Source of the DNA: Monomorium pharaonis
Taxonomy: Eukaryota > Arthropoda > Insecta > Hymenoptera > Formicidae
NCBI RefSeq assembly: GCF_013373865.1
Contig: NC_050471.1
Coordinates: 9,072,050 to 9,136,049 of the forward strand
Direction of reading: 5' to 3'
DNA length: 64,000 nucleotides
The first letter of the stretch is position 1. Every line of letters begins with the position of its first letter. The position numbers and the translations under genes are program-made. The notes beneath the pieces are model-generated. The model had not been told where the DNA came from. It ran no database searches and worked only from the letters and a program-made list of their open reading frames with translations. Positions 22,101 through 33,200 of this stretch are shown piece after piece.

Positions 22101-25100
22101 ATTCGCGCGCGCGTTCGAGTGATGCAATGTGTTACCGCGGTCGCATACACCAACATTACGCAACGGCGTAGACTTGAAATTCATTGCCAGTCCGGGTGAC
22201 TTACATTCTTTCCTTCTCGCTTGGAGAGACTTAGTGCCTAAAGTGCTACTGTATATGCGGAATATAGGATCAGTTTCCCGGGCTGCTTTGCATAAACAGG
22301 CACGACAACTTTAGCGTAAGTTTTGCGGGCGGAAGAAAAGTCGGATGATCGATAAATTACGCCTTTAAAACGAGCCCCTGCGAGGGGTAGATACATGCGC
22401 AACCTTTAAGGGAACACCTTTTCCGGCTTAAACTCATGAATTCGCCATTAATTAATCTGATATGATAATAATTCATAATTATTTTCTTCTTAAAGAGGCA
22501 AAAGAAAGTTTTAAAATGCTGTTCATATTTTATTTCATATAAAAATTATGCAAAATTTCTTTTTAATTCTAAAGACTGGCAAGAATAAAAAAATACAGCA
22601 TAGGCATATTTAGATGATTTCTTAGAACACATACGTGTCTAATTGTAATTATAGTAATCGTATAACATAGTAATAGCATATTCTGAAGATTATTGGCCAA
22701 TTTTAATCACAAAATTCTTTTATTGTATTCTTGCAGTATCATTTCTTGTGTGAAACCAGTGGAACACGTTTTAGTATTCTTTATAGAACAGAAATTGTAA
22801 GAACGGCAGTTTTAAATAGTTACAAATGGTTTCGCCGAAACTGTTTTTCTCTTTATATTATTCGACGGAGAATTGAAATATAAATTAGTCGAGAGTTTTT
22901 GAGGATACACACCACTCCGTGACGACGCCCGACTACGTCGCTATCGACGAGGCGCAATTGGTATGGGGAATATCACCGGGTCGATCCTCCGACACAAAGT
23001 TTATTCAGTCTCGTTACGCGATCCAAATATTATGCAAAGTGCTTCGTGCTGGTGGCCAGTTAACTGTACCGGCAGTACCGGCGACCGAGGACGTCGCATT
23101 CGTTATTTGCAGTAATTTCGCATCGATTTATACTCGAGCCGATACGCGGCCTGAAAAATAACGCGGTCTGCCCTTTTTACGGCGGCCCGCCCGCCCGCGA
23201 TAAACTGACGCATTGCACGCGTGTAATACATACTAATAACGTATTACGAGTGATTCTCGAACTGGTTCCATTTGTCGCGGAGGTGACACTAATCGACCGT
23301 TTCGCCGTAACAAAGAATTAAACCTGGCCACAGAGAAACGAGCGATGCAAGGCGAAAAACTCATTTCATTTCAGGGGGACACTTTCACTTTTGAAAACAT
23401 AAATATGTATTTTTAAGATATAAATAAATCGCTTAATAAATATATTTCCATTAAATATAATTTTATTCTTAAAAAAATACGGTTAAATTAATAAAGAATT
23501 TGCACAATACGCAAAATTATATTTCAGAATAAAATTTAAAAAATATAATATTACAATATGTATATAATATATAAAATAAAAAGAATGATTAAAATATTCT
23601 CATATAATAAAAAATCCATGGCGGTAAATCCACTGAAAAGTAATATATGCTTGCGTTTATTACGCATTTAAAAGAAATTTCAATGATCAATAATTTCATA
23701 CATATATTTTTTAATTTAACTTCTTTCAAGACGCAGCCATACGACCACATAATAGAAATGATTAAGCTTTTGTTTTTTTTTTTAAATCATGTTGTAGATT
23801 TTTATTCGTCCGGATTTCAGTTATCAAAATACTGCGCTCATTTCTACAAACGTGAGATACAAAGTGCAATATTTCGCTGAGAAATTCTTAAGAAGAAACG
23901 CGAATTCTTAATTAATTCTCAGATAAAGTCGGTATTACTTCAAGAAATGTCTTAATCTTGACTGAACTCTTAATAATAAATTATGACGTATTTAGCGCCA
24001 TTATACTCACACTGTGATTTTCTTATTTCTTTTATATGTTTTAATTAAATTTGTGAACCGCTCAATATTTTCGAAAAAATTGGCAAGAAAAAGTTTGCAA
24101 GAATTTTCGCTTCTTCCAAAAAAAATATCCCAGAAAATTTATTAAATTTTGTATGAAAAAATTTCTTTAATTGTAAAATATTCTTTATGAATCACTTTTT
24201 CTCTTCTTTTAAGAACTTATATAAATTTTTCGAGTTTTAAATTTTAAATATGTGCTGTCACTGATAAAGGTCACGAAAGCAGAATATTTCTCAGTGAAAG
24301 CTTGCAAAAGAACTTCTCGGCGAATAGAATCAATTGCGAAAACGGACGAGGGCTTCGCGAAATTTCGCAAAATCGCGTAACTCGTCGCAGTGAAAGAGGA
24401 AGCGTCCCACAGTCCGGTCACGTTCGGCTTTAACGGGATAACCTGCGGGTCCCGCAAATAATTAGACCTGGCCGAACGCGAGTCATTAAAAAGCTCTCGG
24501 AAACACTTTTCGTCGCGGACGCCATTGGTCTTTTTGCATTCCCCGCGGTAAACGATTGGGCCGCGTCGCGCGAAATGAAAACGATTAAATAGCACGCGTT
24601 TCGGACACTTTGGGAGACCCCTGCTTGAATCAACAGAAAATTGAAAGCCCCATGAATCGAGCGAAACGAGATCTAAACATGCCCCTTTTTCAATATCATT
24701 ACGTCGAAAACAAAGCAATTTATGTTAAGGAATAAAACATTTTCTTTACGTAATTAAATTTTTTTACTTAATTACATATATTATCGTTGACTTGAGATTT
24801 ATAACTTCATTAATCAACGTTAATTAACAGGTACAACAACTATTGATTGAAATTTAATATTAAATAAATCGTGTACTGTGACATTTGTATTTTATTTAAA
24901 AGATCTACAAATGCAGAAAAGAGTACTCGATCTTCCACAAAATTTCCCGCGTAAAAATGATATACTTTTATTGCCTGCATAAGTATTTTTGGGTTCTCGG
25001 CAAAGATTCCTGAGAATTGTGGGCCGGAATCACCCGATTTCTGCGGTGAGTTCTCGAACTCTTCTTATTCCGGGGCGTCGGTAGATCCCGAGAGCGTCGT

Positions 25101-28100
25101 TCACTTTGGCCAATTTGAAAGGACTACCCGCCGTGCCTTTAGCGCAAAACTTCTCCGCATCGTCAAGCGCGATTTTACGTTCGAACTTTGTGAGCCGCAG
25201 CGCCTCGGCACGCGCCGCTTATACGTAATCTCGTTTAGGATGCGCTTTACCCTTCGATGCGCTCGTCACGAGAGCTTTTTGAACTCCGACTGTCTCGTCC
25301 AATGATTCTACGCGGGTAAACCGGCACGCTTTACGCGTGCAATTTCACGTGTTTTCTGTTTAAACAAGTCCTCCCCGGGCCGATGAACTGCGTCTCGTCA
25401 CACGAACGAAAATTCAGACGTCACATGCTTCGCGGTTTCCGTGAAGTTCCATGGCTCCTTGTCGCGACAATGCTGTTCTTTCATCGCGCAGATTCGACGC
25501 GGAACTATTGAAGATAATATACTTTTTTAATTATCAAAACCGCTTCTCTCTTTTTACATAATTCGCAACACTCGGCATTGAGCGGCGAGATTTTCATGAA
25601 ATATTCACAAACAGATACTTTAACAAATAGCAAATCCTTTAAATGATTCATATCACTTTGGCTTACGAATTAGAATATTTTCTTTTATTTCTGATTAGAA
25701 TGTTCTTTAACAAATATTTAATATTTTAAGCTTAAATATTTAAGCTCCCTCGCGTACGCCTGCAGTCCAGACAAAGATTTACGAGAGCTGCGAGAATTTC
25801 AAAGTCTCGCGAAATTCTTGCAGCATAATGCATCCCACTTTGCCGAAAGGCGGAAGGGATCTCCCGCGCGCGTCGAGTTCTACGCCCTACCGAAGCAGGA
25901 ATTACGCGTAATCCTCTTTAAAATAGTTCCACCGTCATCGCCGGAATTAGAGAGAAATTTGAACGTCATATTCCTCCGCGCTTTGCGAGCGAAACCGTTT
26001 CGCGAGAGAAAGAGAGAAAGACTCGCGACCACTATTCGTCCCTTCACCTTCGTTTTTATTCCTAAATTCGAAAGATTTAACTGCTACGCCGCGAATGTCG
26101 ATTCTCTTCGCGAATTCACGTTAATTCGCGCAAAGTACACGGCGCAATACGTTAAATAATACGTAAGTACTTTTTTATTGAACGCGTGCATTTTGATGCT
26201 TGGAACCGCGCGAATTCTCGGCGATTCAATAATCACAGACTGGAGAATAAAAATATCGGAAACATTTCTCATATTTACTTTTTATATCTTCTTTATATAG
26301 TATGCAAGATATCAATGGATTGGATATCACTTACTGTCTTATACATTGAAGAAGAATGTTAATTCAAACAAAAGGACAGTGACTGTGAATTCTAATAATC
26401 TAAAAATGTGTTATATAAACGATAGATAATCAAAGTAATGTAAACTTAAATAATAATACATAATAGATAACCAAAGTGTGAAAAAAATTTATTTAAATAA
26501 TAGAAAATTGTTTTAAAAAGTAGTCGTTCTTTACATATACCTAACAAATGTATTACATAAAAAAAATATTCTCGCCTTTGGACTTAAAAAATTGATTATT
26601 TTTTAATAGTTCAAACTTTGAGAGTAAACAGAACAGATTAAAGAAGACTTATAAATTTTAACTTTTTATTAACGTATAAACTGCAACATTTAAAACTCGT
26701 TTTCTAAATAATATTTAAAAAAATTGTTGCCATGAAAACTTATCCAGTTTTAATCCCATTGACTCAAAATTTTTAAGATATATTTTCAACATATTTCTCT
26801 CTTGTGCGACAATTAAATAAAATTTTCAATTTTTCAACTTTCTACTTTCAAAAAAACTAATTTTTCAAAATATTGCTATTGCACAAAAATCATTTTGTTA
26901 CTTTTATAGATCTGATGAGACCATTTATACAGACTAGGAAATCCTCTCAATTTTTTATTTTAGATAATTTATGCATCTTAAATTATAGCAATAGTATATT
27001 TTTAAGACAATTATACAGATTTACTAATAATTGTCAAAATTATTTTTCTTAATGTTATAAAACATGATTAAAGAACATTTAAATATCAAAGAATAAATAA
27101 ACTAAATAAATAAGTTTACAGCTTTTACACTTAAAAAAAAAAGAACTTTTTTTCCAAAAAGAAAAATAATACTAAAAATAACCTTTAAGTGTGAATTTAT
27201 AAGAACGCTTTGTCGTTTAGAGTAAAACATAATGCACAATATTTTCTTATCGAGATAATATCGAGATAATATCGAGATGAGAGTTCATCGATTTAATCCC
27301 CTTCCCCGGTTTCAAGGACACCGCGCGATAGGAACGCTCGTGCGTCTGGCGGATCTGCGACGCGGAATGGTACCGGAATAACGCGTCGGGACATCCCGCG
27401 GGACGTCGCTTGTCTGCGCTGCGGGCTGCATAATGCAACTCTTAGTTGCAGTACCGAACTGAAAAATAGAGGAAACGACCGGCAGCGCCGCGCCGCGGGT
27501 CGAAACGTGCCTCTATACAGACGCCCCACACTTATTTATTTAATGTCACTCGACTGCAAGACGATGCGCGACATTCACAAATCCTCCTCCCTCCTGTGCC
27601 GATAGATTTCCACCGTCTCGCGCCCTCTTGCATTCTGGTTTATCCCCCGTTCTCCTCAACTTCCGGGGGTTCAACTTTCTCTCAAGCCGTCCACGAGCGG
27701 AACTCGACGGGAGCGGCTTAGCGCGGCCGGCGGCGGGCGCCGCCGACTTGTTGCGAGTTTGCAAACTCGAATTAAAAGAGCTATCGACGTCGGAAAATCC
27801 CCGGGAAATTTACCGGCACGCCCGATTTCATGAATAACATTAGCTCTGTTCTCTTGCATTGTGATTGATTGAAAGGTACGGCGATTAGTCCGTGCTCGGA
27901 AGCGGAAGTGCACATTGATAAGTAGTAGATTGTGCCTCTAAGTTGCACTTGCGCGTTGCACTTTCCTCCTGAGCAATGCAAACCCTACTGTAATACTTAT
28001 TATAGATGTTTAAAAAAAATAGTTTTAATCACGCGCGAAGAATAAATTTTCCGCAAATTTTGCTAATTCACGTTTCCAATTTGTAACAGACCAATAAAAG

Positions 28101-28140
28101 TTTATCGGTTCTCATTGTTTTACTAATCTTTTGGTTTACG
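22101..28140. other. non-coding mosaic with many CpG-rich patches
   Basis: CpG-rich patches occur at 22080-22440, 22910-23350, 24270-24640, 25010-25530, 25730-26160 and 27280-27980, separated by A/T-rich DNA. Each patch is open in one or more frames: 22919-23161 plus has 80 codons, 25818-26159 plus has 113, and 24209-24718 minus has 169. These frames begin at non-ATG codons and encode nothing I recognise. They are best regarded as by-products of GC composition. Confidence 0.4.
27248..27278 (+). repeat. 11-bp tandem repeat, about 3 copies
   Basis: TATCGAGATAA repeated with exact period 11; the last copy is partial. Confidence 0.85.
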
Positions 28141-28164
28141 GACAGTCGGATGGACAATTTAAGT

Positions 28165-28193
28165 GAGTGAGAGAGAGAGAAAGAGAGAGAGAA
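28165..28193 (+). repeat. GA-rich microsatellite
   Basis: Imperfect (GA)n, interrupted by an AA, next to further GA-rich sequence up to about 28206. Confidence 0.85.
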
Positions 28194-28935
28194 AAGGAAA
28201 GAGAGGTAAAAAAAATAAAATAAGATCTTGAAAGCGGAAACCACGAAAGATTCGATTTTGAAGAACTATCTATTGCTTTCTTACAGGCGAATCAACTTCG
28301 ACGGACGATTTTATTTTGATATAAATCGACGTTAGAGCAATAAAACGTCCGTCTGCTCAAATATAATATCAGATATATTTCAGAGATCGAGGATCATTCG
28401 TAACATTCGTAATCAATGAAGAGTTAATCGCTAGAAAATTTGAGCACGTAAAATCGAAGTCTTGGTGAGAATCAATGGGTGTTACTTGAACTGAACATTA
28501 CTTAATTGGTGTGCTAAATCTGTTTCAAGTAATATCTGCTGATTTTCCGGCCAATAGTTTATCGCGATTTTGACGCTAAACTAAACGCAAGTGGGTTTTT
28601 ATTCCAAATAAATGGGAAGTTGTTTGGAAATATGGTAAAAACGATATGTCATGGGTGTTTAGCTTCATTTTCTACAAAGGCTATAAATTTCCGCTGAAGT
28701 TATTTCGTTTCAAGAAAACGAGAAGCGTAATACTTACGAAATAACGGAAAGAACCTGTTCAATGATACGTAAAGTTATGATCAAGCGGAAAACTCCGAAA
28801 CGAAGAAAGTTTTTAAATCGAACGCGGCGTACTCGTCGGTTCGTTGCTTCCACGGTAATACACGGAAAAAACAAGCACAGTTATATTAACATGACATGCT
28901 TGGTTCAACAAGATTTAGTTGGACTAAATAGAATT

Positions 28936-28980
28936 TCTGGTTATCATAATAAAATATTCTGGTAACCAACCAGAATATTT
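28936..28980 (+). repeat. 45-bp palindromic motif, copy 1
   Basis: It contains AAATATTCTGG and CCAGAATATTT around a 7-nt spacer. It is nearly identical to 29107-29154, 171 bp downstream in the same orientation. Confidence 0.85.
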
Positions 28981-29106
28981 AGGTGTGACAATGGTAAAAT
29001 TTTGATTATTACTAATCTAGTTATAATATCTAAGTGTCTGGTTATTATAACTATATAACATAGATAGATAAACATGATATGTATAGTTAATACAATTAAA
29101 CACAAT

Positions 29107-29154
29107 TTTTGGTTATTATAATAAAATATTCTGGTAACCAACCAGAATATTTTG
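29107..29154 (+). repeat. 45-bp palindromic motif, copy 2
   Basis: Second copy of the motif at 28936-28980, with identical palindrome arms. Reiterated internal palindromes near an element end are typical of transposase-binding or foldback-type subterminal repeats. Confidence 0.85.
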
Positions 29155-29248
29155 TTACAATATCCGTAACAGTTCATTGGATACCGTGTGTGGATGTCGC
29201 ATCGGAATTATACGCGCAGTTCTTATTTCATTTGATGATCGTAAGCAG

Positions 29249-29436
29249 TGCTTCCAGTCTCAAATTTTTTACAGCAGCAAGCGATCGACAATCGACTATC
29301 TGCTGTCTTTTTTCCATGAAGGAGACAGCTCGAGAGAAAAGGAAACAGCAGATAGTCGAGTGCCGTCGACCAAGCTGTTCGCTATCCTCTCCACTTACAG
29401 CACACTGCTGTGAAAAGAGTCGAGACTGGAAACACT
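29249..29436. repeat. nested foldback / inverted repeat
   Basis: Three pairs of arms nest in order. The outer pair is 29249-29263 with 29422-29436 (14 of 15). The middle pair is ACAGCAG near 29272 with CTGCTGT near 29406. The inner pair is a perfect 15-bp stem, TCGACTATCTGCTGT (29292-29306) with 29345-29359, and a 38-nt loop. The right half carries about 45 extra bases. It looks like an inserted foldback inside the larger element. Confidence 0.8.
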
Positions 29437-29473
29437 GTCGCGAGTTTCCTCACAAAAATCATAAATTTGGACT

Positions 29474-29566
29474 GTGGACGTGTTGGACGTGTTAAACGTG
29501 TTGGACGTGTTAAACGTGTTGGACGTGTTGTGGACGTGTTGTGGACGTGTTGTGGACGTGTTGTTG
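29474..29566 (+). repeat. GGACGTGTT minisatellite
   Basis: The first part alternates GGACGTGTT and AAACGTGTT (18-bp higher-order unit). The second part is four copies of GGACGTGTTGT (11 bp). The core GACGTGTT is invariant. It lies just upstream of, and in frame with, the short reading frame at 29603. Confidence 0.95.
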
Positions 29567-29602
29567 GATAAAAATAACCTCAAAAACGATTATATATTAA
29601 AA

Positions 29603-29698
29603 ATGGATGATAAAACATGCGATTTACTTCGTGAATGGGGATTTGAAGAAAAGGATTTAATGAAAACCTACATGGTTTCGAAGTTCAGGATGCCGTAG
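29603..29698 (+). pseudogene. 31-residue frame resembling the start of a SAM-like domain
   Basis: An ATG at 29603 opens 31 codons before TAG. The first residues (acidic start, then LLREWGFEEKDL) resemble the first helix of SAM-type domains. Such N-termini, as far as I recall, also occur on repeat-associated insect proteins. A full SAM domain needs about 65 residues, so this is at most a truncated fragment or a first exon. Nothing similar continues in the other frames just downstream. It sits inside a TIR element, consistent with captured or decayed coding sequence. The similarity is judged by eye and could be chance. Confidence 0.2.
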
Positions 29699-30225
29699 GC
29701 TTAACCGCTGTAAATATATCTCATTTGTTTAACCCTTTTCCTGCGATAGTAGCACGTTTGCCATTGAGCGGCAATTTGTTAGTAGCAACTAAATTTGCCT
29801 TGTAAACTTATAAGTTATATATATGTATAATATATAATTAATGTAATTATTATTTTGTTATTGTAAAAGAAAGTATAAAATAAATATTCTTTATAATTGC
29901 TAGAAAACATTTTGTTATTTGTACTTTGGATAAATGAACTACACTATACTTGTTTCTTCAATCAGAAGTCTAGTTATATTTATAAGATATTACCATCATA
30001 TTACAACTAACAATGTAGTCATTTTCACCAGAATTCAACCAGATTTATTTGGTTACTTGAACCATAATATGAGTCACCAAACTTGTCTGGTTGTCTTTAT
30101 CAGAAACGCGTTACCAAATTTGTCTGATTAACTTAAACAAAAGTATGGATCGTCCATATTTTACCAGACGATCTGGTTAATATATCCAGATTTCTGATTG
30201 ATCCAACTAAATATTTTTTTCCGTG

Positions 30226-33200
30226 TAGTTTTCGAAACTAATCGGAAAATACGGCTACGTCATATCCAAAGAAAATCGCAGCAAATATCAAAATGGATTT
30301 AACGTTAAGTTATTTTGACAATACATTGAATGAATTAGATAAAAAGATATTTATTTTTTTTTCCTAAATTATTTTTATAACTTATATCATACACAATATA
30401 AATAGACTTTTATCTTAAAAAATACAATGCAATTAAATATTTTATATCTAATGTACGAAAAGAATAATTACGGATACTGAAATATCTTCGTTAAATACAA
30501 ATCAAAAAGTAATTTTATCATTATTTGTATCATTAAAATAATCGTGTAGAAAGATGAAACATATAATGATATTATTGCAAAGTTCTAATATTTTATCAAC
30601 CAGCTTAAGCGTTCAATATAATTATTGTGATGGTCCAACGTAATTATTTTTAGATCTGTATTGCAGGAAAATCATTCTATCCGTATATAATTAAATATTT
30701 ATATTTATACAATTTATCAATGTAAAATTAAATTATTATTCATGTATCTCATAATGTCATGCTTAACATAAATATTTGCTCTACCCCCCGCTCATCCTTC
30801 ATATGGAGATGTAATAAATCGTTCAACCGCAATAAATCATTCATCCTCCAAAAACCCTCATGTGACCTTTCAAGAAGCAGATGCTTATCATGTTACCAAT
30901 CGCCCCGTAGCTCGTATAGGCGAACGAGATCCCATTGACGGCAGATCCGAGGCGTCAATTATCGTGGCGGTCGGAGAAATCGTTATCGCGGCAATCAGAG
31001 TGTAGCGGCACACCTCGCGATTCATCGTAAATCGCATCCGTCACTGATTAGCTTGCTCGATCAACGAGGGAGAAGAACGCGGTTTCATAATGCGGGCGAC
31101 GTGTCGGCGTCAAGGATTGTCCATCCCAAATCTAACGACTTTGCGGCAGAAACTAATTTCATCGCTTGAAATCGCGTAATGACATCTGCTGCACTATATT
31201 GTTCTTCCTTTTATTCATTTACCAACAAATCGATAAGAAATTATTTTAAGAGCATTTTAATTTTATTCAAACTTACGAAATTTCTCCGTAACCAGAACCT
31301 TAACAGAATATGTATAAGTAATAAAGGAATTTTTCACAAAAATCTTACCTTTATTAATAAAGATACTCCATTCTGACTTCTTCATATCGACAACCGCTAC
31401 AATCACTGCAAAAGAGAATAATAATCATGTCATAAAAAAATGTTCTCTCGTACAAATAAAATTATAAAAAAAAGAATAATTGTAAGGTTGCCTAAATTGC
31501 ACCATTTTTCACATAAAAACATAGCTCAGAAATGATAAAAAATATATTTTTAAGTTTAAGAATTTTGTTAAATCAAGTTTCTCACGAAAACGCATCATTG
31601 GAAATTCTCGGAATTGAACCGAGCAAATGCGCCCGATCTCTCTTTGATAGGGACGCGAAATTTATTTCCCATATACATTCAATTATAATTACACGGCTGG
31701 TAAATATCGATAGTTACATTAAGTGAATTCGATAGGCCGCGTTTACCGTACACACGTGGCCGTTAATCTTAATTAGCAAATAACACGCGCGATGTAAATA
31801 ACATATACACCAGCAGGAAATACATCGTACGCGCCTCACAGTTGATCAATTAAAATAATATTACATTATATCTTTCGTTAAAACAACGGTACGACACAGC
31901 ACGATGCAATCAAGGATAATGCATATCACTGTATCATTTACTGTTGATTAATCGGAACGGTGACCGTAAAGCTTTCAATTACTCTTAAAAATAATAAAAT
32001 GTATGAGTAAATATACATATGAATATAAATTATTTTGTGTATCAGACATGCACACTGATACTTCAGATCAGACAGAAAATATTAATATTGTGAGTACTTC
32101 TATCCTCAATACATTAAATGTGTATAAAGAGATATATTAACATTAAATGATAACTAAATAATTTAAATAATCACAATACTAAAATAAGAAAACGAGATCC
32201 AGTAGTGCTAATATTAAGTATGATTCTATGCTGCAATTCTCAGTTTATATTACGTCGAGAATATGACGTAGTAAAAATTAAAACTCAATTCTCTCCGTCG
32301 ACGATAGAGACAAATTTCTGTCGTTTGTACGTTTCCGGTGCAGAGCTGACGGCGCCAGTCTGAGACTACTTCTATCGCATCGAAGTCCTACTTCTACGCC
32401 GAAACGAGATAAGGATAACTTACTGTCGCGAGGGGCCGGCTTATGCTTTCACATTGAGAACACTTTTATATATGTCGTTCCTCGTCGCGACGAACTGCCG
32501 AATATCGCGGGGGTACGAGTGTCGCCTCTTCAGCCGACGGCGACGTAAGCGTCGGCCACAAAGAGCGAAATCGTCTCCATCGGGAGATGAATCTTCGCAT
32601 AGGCAAGACGAACGTCGTAAAGAAGTCTGGCGCCGTCACGAAATCAGTTAAGGGAAAAGGAGTTATTTACCATTCGTAGAAAAATGAATAAAGAAAGATT
32701 CGGATTTATGTGTTTCTGAGAAAAAAAAAGAAGAAATCGAAATCAATAGGTCCGATGAATAGATGCATCAGGTGTATAACTGACGCGGTGCCAAACATAT
32801 AGAAATATGTATAAAACACGTAAAATTATAAAATCTAATAAGAAATATGATTTTTTATTTATAAAGAGTTATTCTTTTCTGAAAAGTTTACATAGAATGT
32901 TTTAAATTACATTTTTCTCTAATTCTACTATATTTGTATTAAAAAATTTTACAATACCAAATTTACATTTTATTTATTTTTATATAAAAAAATGTTATAT
33001 GTATATAAACCTATCGGAGCGATTACAGAAAATTACCGATTATAATCCTAATTTTATCGTCGCTTTTCCCGCGCGAAAAAATTAAATGTCAAATGTCCAT
33101 GTTTCCTGTGAGATGAGAACGTCAATATTTATGCGCATTATCGATCTTGGAATTGCAATCGGGGAAAATGTTTCTCCCGCGCGCCCGATGTCATCGCACA

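Larger units (their letters stand above)
28861..30225. mobile_element. 1,365-bp TA-flanked TIR element with nested insertions
   Basis: The ends are CACGGAAAAAA and its reverse complement TTTTTTCCGTG, each bordered by TA (28859-28860 and 30226-30227). A second shared subterminal block (ATTTAGTTGGA-like, then an AGAATTTCTGG/AGAAATCTGG pair) extends the terminal similarity about 80-90 bp inward. Both flanks are rich in CTGGTTA/TAACCAG motifs. The inside contains a direct-repeated palindrome, a foldback (29249-29436), a minisatellite (29474-29566) and a short frame (29603-29698). TA duplication plus TIRs suggest the Tc1/mariner superfamily. No transposase is present, so it is non-autonomous. Confidence 0.65.

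Noticed and set aside
22919..23161. 80-codon plus-strand frame with protein-like composition
   Set aside because: GTG start, no ATG context, no splice signals at the right place, no recognisable family.
24209..24718. 169-codon open frame, minus strand, the longest in the window
   Set aside because: It contains no methionine codon at all, begins at TTG, has no domain similarity and lies in a GC-rich patch where stops are rare.
29474..29566. regularly repeated GGACGTGTT units considered as a CRISPR-like array
   Set aside because: There are no unique spacers; it is a simple head-to-tail minisatellite in a eukaryotic element.
31600..31672. tRNA-like sequence on the minus strand (perfect CTCGG/CCGAG T-arm with 7-nt loop, 6 of 7 acceptor pairs, 71 nt)
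   Set aside because: No D-arm or anticodon stem can be formed at the required positions, so it is not a functional tRNA and may be coincidence.
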